A DNA stretch of 64,000 nucleotides, from NCBI RefSeq assembly GCF_900168055.1, contig NZ_FUYS01000005.1, positions 248,001 through 312,000 on the forward strand, read 5' to 3'. Source of the stretch: Parapedobacter luteus. Its GTDB lineage: Bacteria; Bacteroidota; Bacteroidia; Sphingobacteriales; Sphingobacteriaceae. The position numbers and the translations under genes are program-made. This document shows, in pieces, positions 1 through 8,417 of this stretch (positions are counted from its first letter, which is position 1; each line of letters opens with the position of its first letter). The notes under the pieces are model-generated. The model did not search any database and was not told where the DNA came from. It saw only the letters and a program-made list of their open reading frames with translations.

Positions 1-517
1 CGACCCCAACCCGAACATGCTTTTTGGCTTGACCAACAATTTTACCTATGGCAGACTCGACCTGGGAATTTCCATGGCCGGCGCCACCGGCGGGGATATC
101 ATCCTTCCTGCTAAATGGGCGTATCTGACGAACATGGACGGCGCGCGTAACCTCTTGGCGGAAGCGGCGGACCGCTGGCGGTCGGAGGAAAATCCCGGGT
201 CGGGCAAGTTTCCACGCACGAAGACCGGTACTACCGGCATTGGCAGGCAGGTCAACTCGCAATGGGTGGAGGATGGCTCATACTTGAGCGTCAAAAACAT
301 TACCCTGGGTTACCGGCATCCGATTAAAAATGCGGGTCCCATCAAGCAGGTTCGCCTGTATACCTCCGTCCAGAATGTGTTTATCCTCACCAACTACTCG
401 GGGATGAATCCGGAGATCAGCCTTAACGGCCTGGACGGCACCAGCATCGGGATTGATGAAAACGCCTATCCCGTGCCCCGCACATTTTCCTTTGGCTTAA
501 ACCTACTTTTTCAATAA
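1..517 (+). CDS. SusC/RagA-type TonB-dependent outer-membrane receptor, C-terminal end (partial)
   Basis: Only the last ~171 codons are in the window; the reading frame is open from position 2, so the gene starts upstream. The segment has the typical end of SusC proteins: DPNPN followed by a beta-rich stretch, a conserved block reading YLSVKNITLGY, an arginine/valine-rich strand with YTSVQNVFILTNYSGMNPE, and a C-terminal aromatic residue two places from the end (LLFQ), as needed for outer-membrane barrel assembly. A SusD gene follows 20 bp downstream, which is the normal SusC-SusD order. The substrate cannot be told from this fragment. Confidence 0.93.
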   Translation, partial: DPNPNMLFGLTNNFTYGRLDLGISMAGATGGDIILPAKWAYLTNMDGARNLLAEAADRWRSEENPGSGKFPRTKTGTTGIGRQVNSQWVEDGSYLSVKNITLGYRHPIKNAGPIKQVRLYTSVQNVFILTNYSGMNPEISLNGLDGTSIGIDENAYPVPRTFSFGLNLLFQ

Positions 518-537
518 CCGATTAATGGACTGTACTC

Positions 538-2091
538 ATGTTTAGATATATTTATATTTCTCTGATCGCCACGGCATTGCTGTTCGTGTCGTGTGAACAC
601 GCGCTGGATCTGATACCTGAAGACCAGGTTTCGGGCGGCAATTTCTTCAAAACGGAGGCCGACTTTACGCAGGCACTGAATGCGGCTTACCATCCCCTGC
701 GGGTTGTTGGGCCGGATTATTACGTCAGTGAAATGCGGTCCGACAATACGCACTACGAACATAACCCGGCCATCCAGGGGACAGCAGTGACCATGCGCTC
801 GGACATCGCTAATTTTACCAATGACGCCAGCAATAACTACTCCAACCAAATGTACTATGAAAGCTATAGGGGGATCTCCCGGGCCAATATCATCCTCGGA
901 CAGATCGACCAATCGGCATTGAGCCAGGAGGCAAAGGACCGCTTCAAGGGGGAGGCGCTATTTCTGCGCGCGTTTTACTATTTTAAGCTGGTGCGTTATT
1001 TCGGTGGCGTGCCACTCTACCTGCAGCAAGTGACCAACGAGGAGGAAGCCTTTCTTCCGCGGTCGCCAAGGGCGGAGGTCTACAACCAGATCGTTGCTGA
1101 TGCCCGGCAAGCCATCGATCTGTTGAACGTCCCGTCCGGCTTCCCCCAGTCGGGTTATGCAACGAAAGGATCGGCCACCATGCTGCTGGCCGATGTGTAT
1201 GCCACGTTGGGGCAATACGGCGAAACCGAAAAATTGCTGCTCGATCTGGGTACGATGGGGTATGACTTGCTTAATAACTATGCGGACGTGTTTTCGACGG
1301 CAAATAAAAACAGCCGGGAATCGATTTTTGAAGTGCAGTTCATGGAGGGGCTGGAAACGGGTATGCAAAGCAACTTTATCTACATATTCCTTCCGAAATG
1401 TTATAACACGTCCCTGATCACCTTCGGTGTGCCCACACGCAATACCGCCACGGATGGCGGGGGAGGATGGAATACCCCGACGCAGGACCTGATTAATGCC
1501 TACGAGCCGGGCGATCCGCGCCTGGAGACATCCATCGGTATCGCCGAAGGTACTTATGACGGTAGCTATTACTTTACCCTGGAAGCGGACAAACCTGTGA
1601 CAGGCTACGAAGCACCCGTGGGTAAGGTGGGCGTGCCGTACATCAAGAAGTACCTCAATCCGCACAGCAACCCCAACAATACCGACGACAACTGGCCGGT
1701 GTATCGCTATGCGGATGCGCTGCTGTTGCTCGCTGAGGTTCAGAACGAACAGGGAAAGATCGCCGAAGCGCTGGTGCACCTAAACAAGGTTCGCAACCGG
1801 GCGATGCCCGACGCGACGCCACTGGCGACGGGTTCAAAGGAAGTGCTGCGCGAGCTAATTCTCCATGAACGCCGCGTGGAGCTGGCCTTTGAAAACAAGC
1901 GCTGGTTCGACCTGATCCGTGCTGACAAGGCCGTGGAGGTCATGAATGCCTATGGCGAAGCGATGAAACAGCAACATTCCTACTTGCTGCCGGCTTCGTA
2001 TCAAGTCGATGAGCGTAAGCTGCTGTACCCGCTGCCATTTGCGGAAGTGGGGGTAAATCCTGAATTGGCAAACGATCCAGATAACCTGTAA
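538..2091 (+). CDS. SusD/RagB family nutrient-binding outer-membrane lipoprotein
   Basis: A 517-residue protein with a lipoprotein signal peptide (hydrophobic residues 5-17, lipobox ending at Cys19). It carries SusD hallmarks: an N-terminal block with FFKTEADFTQALNAAY, a middle segment RFKGEALFLRAFYYFKLVRYFGGVPLY, and a C-terminal block ending RRVELAFENKRWFDLIRADKAVEVMNAY. These proteins cap SusC barrels and bind glycan or peptide ligands at the cell surface. It sits directly behind a SusC gene and 3 bp ahead of a secreted phosphoesterase, so the three genes probably form one operon. The ligand is unknown. Confidence 0.95.
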   Translation: MFRYIYISLIATALLFVSCEHALDLIPEDQVSGGNFFKTEADFTQALNAAYHPLRVVGPDYYVSEMRSDNTHYEHNPAIQGTAVTMRSDIANFTNDASNNYSNQMYYESYRGISRANIILGQIDQSALSQEAKDRFKGEALFLRAFYYFKLVRYFGGVPLYLQQVTNEEEAFLPRSPRAEVYNQIVADARQAIDLLNVPSGFPQSGYATKGSATMLLADVYATLGQYGETEKLLLDLGTMGYDLLNNYADVFSTANKNSRESIFEVQFMEGLETGMQSNFIYIFLPKCYNTSLITFGVPTRNTATDGGGGWNTPTQDLINAYEPGDPRLETSIGIAEGTYDGSYYFTLEADKPVTGYEAPVGKVGVPYIKKYLNPHSNPNNTDDNWPVYRYADALLLLAEVQNEQGKIAEALVHLNKVRNRAMPDATPLATGSKEVLRELILHERRVELAFENKRWFDLIRADKAVEVMNAYGEAMKQQHSYLLPASYQVDERKLLYPLPFAEVGVNPELANDPDNL

Positions 2092-2094
2092 TCG

Positions 2095-3885
2095 ATGAAT
2101 ATGATGATAAAAAAATTGATAAACCTGCTCTATGCCGCGGTACTGATAGCGCCCGGGGCTGTCTATGCGCAACCTGCTGAACACGCCGGACAGACGAAGA
2201 CGTTTTCCATTGCCGTTATCCCCGACACCCAGTACAACACGGAGGAAAGCCAAGGGGGTAATAATGCGCTGTTTGAAAGCATGATCCAGTGGGTGCTGGA
2301 CAACCGCGAGAAAGAAAATATCGTATACTTGGCGCATGTGGGCGACATTACCGACAAGGGTGATCGCCAGCCAGAGCAATGGGTTAATGCGGCGAAGGCT
2401 CTGTATCCACTCGAGGAACCGCTTCCCGGCCTGCCGCACGGCCTCCCGTATGGCTTGGCGATCGGTAACCACGACCAGCATCCCAGCCAGTTTGCGGTAA
2501 CCGGCAAAACGGAAAACTACAATAAGTATTTCGGGGTGGACCATTTTAAGGGGCGCGACTACTATGGCGGGCATTTCGGCGACGATAACGACAGCCACTA
2601 CGACCTTGTCTCTGCTGGTGGGTTGGACTTGATTATCATCTACATTGAATACGACGCTTTTGACGAACAGCAGGATGCCATGAACGACTGGGCGGTGGAA
2701 TTGCTGCAGCGCTACAGCGATCGAAAGGCGATCATCGTGAGTCATTACATACTGGGTTTCAATCCGGTAGCCGGTAGTAATGTCGCCGGACCGGCGGCCT
2801 TCGGTAAACAGGGCCAGCGGCTGTACGACCGGATCAAGACGCAACCCAACGTGTTCCTGATGTTGTGCGGTCACGTGGGCGCCAATGGCGAAGGCTACCG
2901 GCAGGATACCTATGCGGGGCATACCGTCAAGACGATGCTGTCGGACTACCAGAGCCGGCCGATGGGAGGGAACGGCCTCATGCGGCTGCTGACGTTCGAC
3001 CTGGAAAAAGACGTGCTGCATGTGCGTACGCTGTCGCCGTACCACGGGTTGGAAGAAACGGACGACGACAGCCGGTTTACCGTGCCGCTCTTCCGCGAAG
3101 CTGCTGCCAGTCGGCAGTTCGATTTTAACTTCGATGGCAAAGCGGATATTTTTCGATTCGTGGGCGGCAACTGGTATGACGCCGAAGGGATCAAAGCATC
3201 GCTGGGCCAGAAAGACGATATTCCCGTGCCCTCGTATTACCGCCACTTCGGCAAAACCAGCCCCGCGGTGTACCGCCGGGCAGAGGCGGCATTTTACCTG
3301 AATGACTGGGAGGCGACCCCACTGGGCGAGGTGGGCGACGTGCCGGTGCCGGCAGACTACGACGGCGATGGCGTCGCCGATGTGGCCGTATGGAATCCGC
3401 GTACCGCAGAGTGGTTGGTAGCCGGAAGTGAACCGGTAAAGCACGGGTGGGCGGAGTCGGTGCCTGTGCCGGCCGACTACGATGGAGACGGTGCTGCCGA
3501 ACGGGCGGTCTGGCGATTCAGCAACAACACGTGGTACATTGCAACGGTGGGTAATGTGCCGTTCGGCGAAAAGGGCGACGTACCGGTACCGGCGGATTAC
3601 GACGGCGACGGTAAAGCCGATATGGCCGTCTGGCGCCCCGCGACCGGCGAATGGCTGGTCTATGGACAGGAGGCCCCCCTGGCTACGCTTGGAAAACGGG
3701 GAGACCTGCCCATACCGGGCGACTACAACGGCTCGGGCAGGGTGCAGGCAGCCGTGTTTGATCCGGCGGAAAAAGCGGTGATCCTGGAGGATGGAACACG
3801 TATTCCCATGGAAGCGTCCATCGACGAGGTGGTCAACCTGCCATATGCGATCAAAGCCTATTACCTCGAACTGCTAAAAAAGTAA
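2095..3885 (+). CDS. Secreted calcineurin-like metallophosphoesterase with C-terminal Asp-rich repeats
   Basis: A 596-residue exported protein; the signal peptide ends near AVYAQ (about residue 26). Residues ~38-265 contain the metallophosphoesterase motifs in order: PDTQ (Asp44), GDITD (Asp84), GNHD (Asn125, His126), a SHY histidine (His217) and CGHVG (His260). These are the expected metal ligands of the calcineurin fold. Residues ~341-570 hold repeats with PADYDGDG cores beginning at residues 419, 459 and 499 and a degenerate fourth (PGDYNGSG) at 541, plus an earlier NFDGKAD at ~347. They look like Ca-binding FG-GAP/VCBS-type repeats with a 40-residue period. The gene follows susD by 3 bp and ends at a strong terminator. 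A phosphoester released from, or attached to, the SusCD ligand is a plausible substrate (inference). ATGs at 2101 and 2104 are alternative starts. Confidence 0.88.
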   Translation: MNMMIKKLINLLYAAVLIAPGAVYAQPAEHAGQTKTFSIAVIPDTQYNTEESQGGNNALFESMIQWVLDNREKENIVYLAHVGDITDKGDRQPEQWVNAAKALYPLEEPLPGLPHGLPYGLAIGNHDQHPSQFAVTGKTENYNKYFGVDHFKGRDYYGGHFGDDNDSHYDLVSAGGLDLIIIYIEYDAFDEQQDAMNDWAVELLQRYSDRKAIIVSHYILGFNPVAGSNVAGPAAFGKQGQRLYDRIKTQPNVFLMLCGHVGANGEGYRQDTYAGHTVKTMLSDYQSRPMGGNGLMRLLTFDLEKDVLHVRTLSPYHGLEETDDDSRFTVPLFREAAASRQFDFNFDGKADIFRFVGGNWYDAEGIKASLGQKDDIPVPSYYRHFGKTSPAVYRRAEAAFYLNDWEATPLGEVGDVPVPADYDGDGVADVAVWNPRTAEWLVAGSEPVKHGWAESVPVPADYDGDGAAERAVWRFSNNTWYIATVGNVPFGEKGDVPVPADYDGDGKADMAVWRPATGEWLVYGQEAPLATLGKRGDLPIPGDYNGSGRVQAAVFDPAEKAVILEDGTRIPMEASIDEVVNLPYAIKAYYLELLKK

Positions 3886-3907
3886 ACCGCCGTATACGTT
3901 AATTGCC

Positions 3908-3941
3908 AAAATCCTGTCCCGCAACCGCGGGACAGGATTTT
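3908..3941 (+). terminator. Rho-independent-type terminator hairpin after the SusCD-phosphoesterase operon
   Basis: A perfect 15-bp inverted repeat (AAAATCCTGTCCCGC and its complement) with a 4-nt loop AACC lies 22 bp after the phosphoesterase stop. The A/T ends of the stem provide T-tracts on both strands, so it may act in both directions, although the nearest minus-strand gene ends at 4110. Confidence 0.85.
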
Positions 3942-4109
3942 GTTTATGCGGCAGGTTTATCGTTGACGATGCCTAAATTTTATGGTGATTTTGGGTGATG
4001 GTTGTCGGTGTAAGTCAGGCCAAGAAAGCCGACTCCGCTACTTTGGGATGACTCGGAATTCGGGAGGAGGTCATTACCATTACCGCCACGGGCTCCTGTC
4101 AATTCGTTT

Positions 4110-4901
4110 TTACCAAGGAATTTCACCTGTTTCGGGGTTATAATCCTCGCTGAAAAACTTACCAGTCGGTCCGTTTTTGTCGATTAAAGCGTACTTTACA
4201 ATTCGTTTTCCGGCCTCTTCAACACGCCCTGTTCCGTGGTGATTGTTAAAATCCGTTTTGGTAAAACCCGGGCAAACCGCATTGACCTTGAAGGGGGTAT
4301 CGCGCAATTCGTAGGCCAGATGTACAGTGAGCATATTGAGTGCTGTTTTTGAAGGACTGTAAACAGCAGCTTTATGTTCATAATACGCCCAGGTGGGGTC
4401 GCTCTGAAGCGTTAGTGACGCCGAACTCGAAGTTACATTTACAATCCGTGGTGCCGGTGAGTTTTTCAGCAAGTCAAAAAACGCTTGCGTAACCCTTACC
4501 ACACCGAATAGATTGGTTTCATATACCTTTTTGAATGATTCAATGTCTGAATCCAACGTTCGTTGTGGTAATCCACCACCGCCGTTAATTCCGGCATTGT
4601 TTATCAAAACGTCCAGCCTGTTTGCTTTTTTTCCGACTTCAGCTCGGGCAGCCTTTACCGATTCGGCTTCGGTTACATCTAACTGTACCGCTACTACATT
4701 TTCCAGACCATCGGCTTTTAGTTTTTCCACGGCCTGTAGACCGTTCTGTAAATTGCGGCTTCCGATATAGACGTAAAACCCCTTCTGCGCAAGTTGCCGT
4801 GCCACCTCAAGGCCGATGCTTTTATTCGCGCCTGTAATTAATGCCGATTTACCCGCATTTTTAAGATGGTTTCCTTGGTGCTCCTGATTCTTCGAATTCA
4901 T
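4110..4901 (-). CDS. Short-chain dehydrogenase/reductase (classical SDR)
   Basis: A 263-residue classical SDR. The dinucleotide-binding motif TGANKSIG is at residues 23-30, NNAG at 101-104, the catalytic serine at 158/159, and Tyr181-x3-Lys185 completes the active site. A C-terminal block with CPGFTKTDFN is typical of carbonyl-reductase-like SDRs; Lys27/Arg49 near the cofactor site would favour NADPH. The substrate is unknown. It lies 77 bp behind the Crp/Fnr-type regulator gene on the same strand and shares a 17-bp upstream motif with it, so the regulator probably controls it. Confidence 0.92.
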   Translation of the reverse strand: MNSKNQEHQGNHLKNAGKSALITGANKSIGLEVARQLAQKGFYVYIGSRNLQNGLQAVEKLKADGLENVVAVQLDVTEAESVKAARAEVGKKANRLDVLINNAGINGGGGLPQRTLDSDIESFKKVYETNLFGVVRVTQAFFDLLKNSPAPRIVNVTSSSASLTLQSDPTWAYYEHKAAVYSPSKTALNMLTVHLAYELRDTPFKVNAVCPGFTKTDFNNHHGTGRVEEAGKRIVKYALIDKNGPTGKFFSEDYNPETGEIPW

Positions 4902-4957
4902 TTTTTTCCGTTTTAAGTTTAACTGTACAAAGTTGCTCCGTTAAAAAATGAAACCGT

Positions 4958-4974
4958 TTAACATTTGGTAAAAA
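4958..4974. promoter_or_regulatory. 17-bp motif upstream of the SDR gene (copy 1 of 2)
   Basis: TTAACATTTGGTAAAAA lies 57 bp before the SDR start codon and just past the stop of the regulator gene. An identical 17-mer sits 19 bp before the regulator's own start. The core has imperfect dyad symmetry, TTnAC-N5-GTnAA, as expected for a dimeric helix-turn-helix protein. Confidence 0.5.
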
Positions 4975-4978
4975 ACAT

Positions 4979-5566
4979 TCAGCGGATATTTTTCCGTATC
5001 CTGCTCAATGATTGTTGGGTAATGCCCAAATACGAAGCAAGGTAAGATAGCGGAATGCGATTGGCAAGCAGGGGAAATTTTTCCATAAACGTAAGGTAAC
5101 GTGTGGTGGCATCTTGTTCGACTAACGGGCTTCTTCTCTCTAATTTTTGAATGAGATGCTTCTGAAAGATTTTTTGGATAATGCTGTCCCAACCAAGGAT
5201 GGTATGTGACATTTCCTGCCAATCGGATATCGAAAACAGCAATAAGTTACAATCGGTAACAGCTTGTACATATTCAGAAGGTTCTGTATTGTTTTCAAAA
5301 CTGTTTATTTCCAAAAGCAAACACCGTTCCTCAAAGAAATACCGGGTAATTTCGTCTCCTTTGTTATTATAGTAGCATACCCGGACAACACCGTTTAGAA
5401 GAAACCCGACTTGTTTGACCATTTTCCCCGCTTCCCAGAAATATTCGTCCTTGCTGAGCGTTGTTTCTGTCGCTTTACTTGAAATAAGGTCAATTTGTTG
5501 TTGGTTCAAATTCCCAAACTGTAAAATATAGGCCACAAATTCGTTCATTGTCGTAAAGTTAGACAA
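4979..5566 (-). CDS. Crp/Fnr family transcriptional regulator
   Basis: A 195-residue protein with an N-terminal cyclic-nucleotide-binding-type beta roll (residues ~25-115; GFLLNGVVRVCYYNNKGDEITRYFF is typical) and a C-terminal helix-turn-helix (IPLSYLASYLGITQQSLSRIRK, ~167-193). The form without four conserved cysteines is common in Bacteroidota, so this is not an oxygen-sensing FNR with an iron-sulfur cluster. It stands upstream of the SDR gene on the same strand. A 17-bp motif is present in front of both genes, which suggests autoregulation together with control of the SDR. Confidence 0.9.
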   Translation of the reverse strand: MSNFTTMNEFVAYILQFGNLNQQQIDLISSKATETTLSKDEYFWEAGKMVKQVGFLLNGVVRVCYYNNKGDEITRYFFEERCLLLEINSFENNTEPSEYVQAVTDCNLLLFSISDWQEMSHTILGWDSIIQKIFQKHLIQKLERRSPLVEQDATTRYLTFMEKFPLLANRIPLSYLASYLGITQQSLSRIRKNIR

Positions 5567-5584
5567 AATAGTTTCGGCGATAAA

Positions 5585-5601
5585 TTAACATTTGGTAAAA
5601 A
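5585..5601. promoter_or_regulatory. 17-bp motif upstream of the Crp/Fnr regulator (copy 2 of 2)
   Basis: TTAACATTTGGTAAAAA, identical over 17 bp to positions 4958-4974, 19 bp before the regulator start codon. It is a candidate autoregulatory operator. The rest of the 277-bp stretch 5567-5843 shows no convincing gene, only the DoxX promoter at its right end. Confidence 0.5.
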
Positions 5602-5793
5602 GCGTTGTCGGTGCTGTTACCTGAAAGTCTGAACGGTTGTATTTTTTAATTGTTGGACAGTGCGGTTGGTTAGCCTTGCTGGTAACGGTCAGTTTAAGCG
5701 TAGTGCGGGATTTCCGAGACGTATTCTCCACGTTCCGGCAAATTGTGTCGGACGCCACATACCCGCTATGCCATCATATTTTCAAATAGACCA

Positions 5794-5822
5794 TTTGATG
5801 CCGGCCCAGTGTGTTAATTTTG
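5794..5822 (+). promoter_or_regulatory. Bacteroidota-type promoter for doxX-tauE
   Basis: A TTTG (5794-5797) is separated by 17 bp from TAATTTTG (5815-5822), which matches TAnnTTTG. The start codon follows 21 nt after the box. Confidence 0.6.
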
Positions 5823-5843
5823 TTATAACTAACAGACACCCCG

Positions 5844-6275
5844 ATGAAATATGTATTGAAAACAGATAAGTCGTCGACAACCATCATTATCCGGTTGATG
5901 GTCGGGATCGTATTCCTGTCAGAAGGCGTACAGAAATTCATGTTTGCCGAACAACTCGGTGTTGGGCGGTTTGCCAAAATAGGCCTGCCCGGTCCGGAGT
6001 TCCTGGGGCCTTTTGTAGGAAGCTGTGAGATGATCTGCGGTGCATTGGTGCTGTTGGGCTTGCTTACGCGGTTTGCAGCCATCCCGCTGCTTTGCATCAT
6101 GCTGGTGGCCATGGCTACCACCAAGGCTAATATCCTTGTCGGCGAGGGTTTCTGGGCCATGATGCATGCCAGCCGTACCGATTGGGCCATGTTGTTGGGC
6201 AGCCTTTTTCTGCTTATTCGTGGTGGCGGTCGCTGGTCCATTGATCGTAAAATCAATAGCCGATGGAAATCCTGA
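5844..6275 (+). CDS. DoxX family membrane protein
   Basis: A 143-residue protein with four predicted membrane segments. It shows the DoxX pattern: a first helix RLMVGIVFLSEGVQKFMF, then GPFVGSCEMICGALVLLGLLTRFAAIPL and a short last helix. DoxX proteins are poorly defined quinone-side or redox-linked membrane proteins. The gene overlaps the following TauE/SafE gene by 13 bp, so the two are translated from one mRNA. The pairing with a sulfite/sulfoacetate exporter family member may hint at a sulfur-related role (inference). Confidence 0.87.
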   Translation: MKYVLKTDKSSTTIIIRLMVGIVFLSEGVQKFMFAEQLGVGRFAKIGLPGPEFLGPFVGSCEMICGALVLLGLLTRFAAIPLLCIMLVAMATTKANILVGEGFWAMMHASRTDWAMLLGSLFLLIRGGGRWSIDRKINSRWKS

Positions 6276-7036
6276 TCCTGTCATTGGCTTCCTTCGTGGT
6301 AGCTGTGCTCACCTTTTTTTCGGGATTCGGTCTCGGCACCATCCTCACGCCAGTGTTCATGGTTTTCTTCCCGGTAGACCTCGCCATTGCGCTCACCGGC
6401 GTGGTTCATTTCTTCAACAACCTGTTCAAACTGGCCCTGGTAGGCAGAAATGCTGACCGATCGATCGCCATACGTTTCGGTGTTCCGGCGGTCATCGCCG
6501 CTTTTTTCGGCGCATGGCTGATGCTCAGCATGAGCAATCTGCCTTTGTTGTTCTCATATAGCCTGGGCGGCAATGTATTCGAGGTTTATCCCGTTAAATT
6601 CACCGTTGCCATCCTGCTCATCGTATTTGCCTTAATGGAGCTGTCCCCGTATTTCAATCGCTTGGCATTCAGCCGCGATAAGCTAATTCTGGGGGGTGCG
6701 TTAAGTGGCTTTTTTGGCGGTCTGTCGGGCAATCAGGGAGCTATGCGCAGCGCCTTCCTGATCAAGGCCGGGCTTTCCAAGGAAGCGTTTGTGGGTACGG
6801 CTGTGGTGGTATCTACCGTTGTAGACCTCACGCGGTTATCGGTCTACACCACGCGTTTTGTCGCATCGGACCTTCATGACAACCTGATGCTGGTCGGTTG
6901 TGCCACCGGCGCGGGCATCCTGGGTGCCTACGTGGGCAACCGGCTGCTGAAGAAAATAACCCTAAAATCCATCCAGGTACTGGTTGCTGTGATGCTGATT
7001 GCCGTTTCCCTTGCATTGGGAGCGGGATGGATTTAG
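6263..7036 (+). CDS. TauE/SafE (TSUP) family membrane exporter
   Basis: A 257-residue hydrophobic protein with about seven to eight membrane segments in two halves. The conserved features are an N-terminal FFSGFGLGTILTPVF, and at the start of the second half GGALSGFFGGLSGNQGAMRSAFLI, the TSUP signature. Family members are proposed to export sulfite, sulfoacetate or other organosulfur anions. The start codon lies inside the end of the DoxX gene (13-bp overlap), so the two are translationally coupled. No hairpin terminator is obvious in the 230 bp that follow. Confidence 0.87.
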   Translation: MEILILSLASFVVAVLTFFSGFGLGTILTPVFMVFFPVDLAIALTGVVHFFNNLFKLALVGRNADRSIAIRFGVPAVIAAFFGAWLMLSMSNLPLLFSYSLGGNVFEVYPVKFTVAILLIVFALMELSPYFNRLAFSRDKLILGGALSGFFGGLSGNQGAMRSAFLIKAGLSKEAFVGTAVVVSTVVDLTRLSVYTTRFVASDLHDNLMLVGCATGAGILGAYVGNRLLKKITLKSIQVLVAVMLIAVSLALGAGWI

Positions 7037-7204
7037 CTGCTCCCATTAACGTGGAACTCCTTCTCGCCAAATTCGCTTGCAAGTAACTTGATCTGACGGA
7101 GCAGCGATATACCGCTATCACTTTTATACCGATTTCCTTCAATTGATGGCCCCAACGTTGTACTTACCGGCTGAAAATTAACAAATATATAATATAGCAA
7201 CCTG

Positions 7205-7233
7205 TTTGCCACAGGAACTTATTGATATTTTTG
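7205..7233 (+). promoter_or_regulatory. Bacteroidota-type promoter for the 7267 lipoprotein gene
   Basis: TTTG (7205-7208), a 17-bp spacer, then TATTTTTG (7226-7233). The upstream ATG at 7222 falls inside this promoter, so the ATG at 7267 is the better translation start. Confidence 0.6.
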
Positions 7234-7266
7234 TGCCTATTACCAAAGACAGTTTATTGCAAAAAA

Positions 7267-8370
7267 ATGAGATGGTTACCCGTTACATTTATTGTATTCC
7301 TTGTGCTGACCGGTTGCAAAAAGAGCAACGAACTAGGAGGCGAAAGGGAGGCTGATGATAATCCCGTTCAATCGGAATGGAAAGCGCATGGTTTCTTTCT
7401 TGGCGACAACGTGAATCAGATGAACAGTATGCCCACTTCGGACAAACTGTTTTTCATCGGTTCCAACGGTCTGGTGGCCATGGAGCCCGTCGCCGAAGAA
7501 AATGGACTTGAACCTTTTGATGCGCATATTGTGCGGTATGCAAAGGATTTTGACCAGCCCGAAAAGGCCAGGCTCCCGTTGTCTCCGGATTTTTTTATCG
7601 GTTATCACAAAGCATCCCATACCATCGCCTTTACGTCTAACCTAAGCCCCTTATTGCCGTACGGAAAAGTCTATTTCAGCATGAAGCGGCTGGATCCGGA
7701 TTTTTCGGAGTTTGCATTTATTGATCCCATCAATGGAGAATCGATGGCAATCAACAATGCCAACCAAGTGCTGGTTCCTTTCCTGGCAACTGCTGAGGGA
7801 AAGTCTGTGTTGAGGCTGGCACTGATTGACGTTCAGGTAACGAAAATGGATTCACAAAGCGCAATCGATACCCTGCAAACTCGCATAATATCCCTTGATG
7901 ACGACGCAGGGATCAATTTGGAACGCATTCAGTCTGTCGAGGAAGACTTTTTTGTGTCGACCGCCAAAAACTTTTATAAGATTGACAAAGCCGGCGCTGT
8001 GTCGCAGGTGTTGCCAAAGCCGATATATAGCGTGCTGGGTCTTGAATCTGTTATTTATGGAATGGGGGAAGGAACGATGTTCGCCTCGACCGACAAGGGC
8101 GTTACTTGGACGGAATTGTATGAGGTTCCTTCCGACCTTTACCGGTCAACGTTAACCCGGGTCGACGGGAAGACGATCGGATACCGCAATGAGCGGTTAT
8201 GGGAGGTTTCGCTCAGCCAGAGCGGGATGTCCGCCCGGGAGCTGGATAACCAGCACCAGCAAAACCACACGATAACTTCAATCAACGAGTTTGAAGGATA
8301 TGTGTTTCTGACAACGACATCCGGCGTTTTTTTCAAGGATCCGAAGGGGGTGCTACAGGATATTCGTTAA
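7267..8370 (+). CDS. Lipoprotein of unknown function
   Basis: A 367-residue protein with a clear lipoprotein signal peptide: MRWLPVTFIVFLVLTGC, with the acylated Cys17 followed by KKS. I do not recognise a family. The middle and C-terminal parts contain repeated short strands (for example MFASTDKGVTWTELYEVPSD and FLTTTSGVFFKD), which recall beta-propeller blades of the BNR/sialidase type, so a propeller-like surface lipoprotein is possible. It stands alone between the TauE/SafE gene and a decayed region. The start was chosen because it gives the lipobox and lies downstream of the promoter box. Confidence 0.8.
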   Translation: MRWLPVTFIVFLVLTGCKKSNELGGEREADDNPVQSEWKAHGFFLGDNVNQMNSMPTSDKLFFIGSNGLVAMEPVAEENGLEPFDAHIVRYAKDFDQPEKARLPLSPDFFIGYHKASHTIAFTSNLSPLLPYGKVYFSMKRLDPDFSEFAFIDPINGESMAINNANQVLVPFLATAEGKSVLRLALIDVQVTKMDSQSAIDTLQTRIISLDDDAGINLERIQSVEEDFFVSTAKNFYKIDKAGAVSQVLPKPIYSVLGLESVIYGMGEGTMFASTDKGVTWTELYEVPSDLYRSTLTRVDGKTIGYRNERLWEVSLSQSGMSARELDNQHQQNHTITSINEFEGYVFLTTTSGVFFKDPKGVLQDIR

Positions 8371-8417
8371 TGAATAACGTCAATAAATCGAGCCGTATTC
8401 CGCAGCCGTTATTTTGA

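Noticed and set aside
1855-3444. 529-codon open frame on the minus strand
   Set aside because: It lies antisense to susD and the phosphoesterase, both of which have clear motifs. Its translation is rich in His, Arg, Val and Gln without domain motifs, as expected for the reverse of a GC-rich gene.
5660-5869. 69-codon plus-strand frame before doxX
   Set aside because: It runs over the doxX promoter and start, has no family features, and would overlap doxX in another frame.
6828-7142. 104-codon minus-strand frame at the end of tauE
   Set aside because: Mostly antisense to the TauE/SafE gene; no motif or promoter box.
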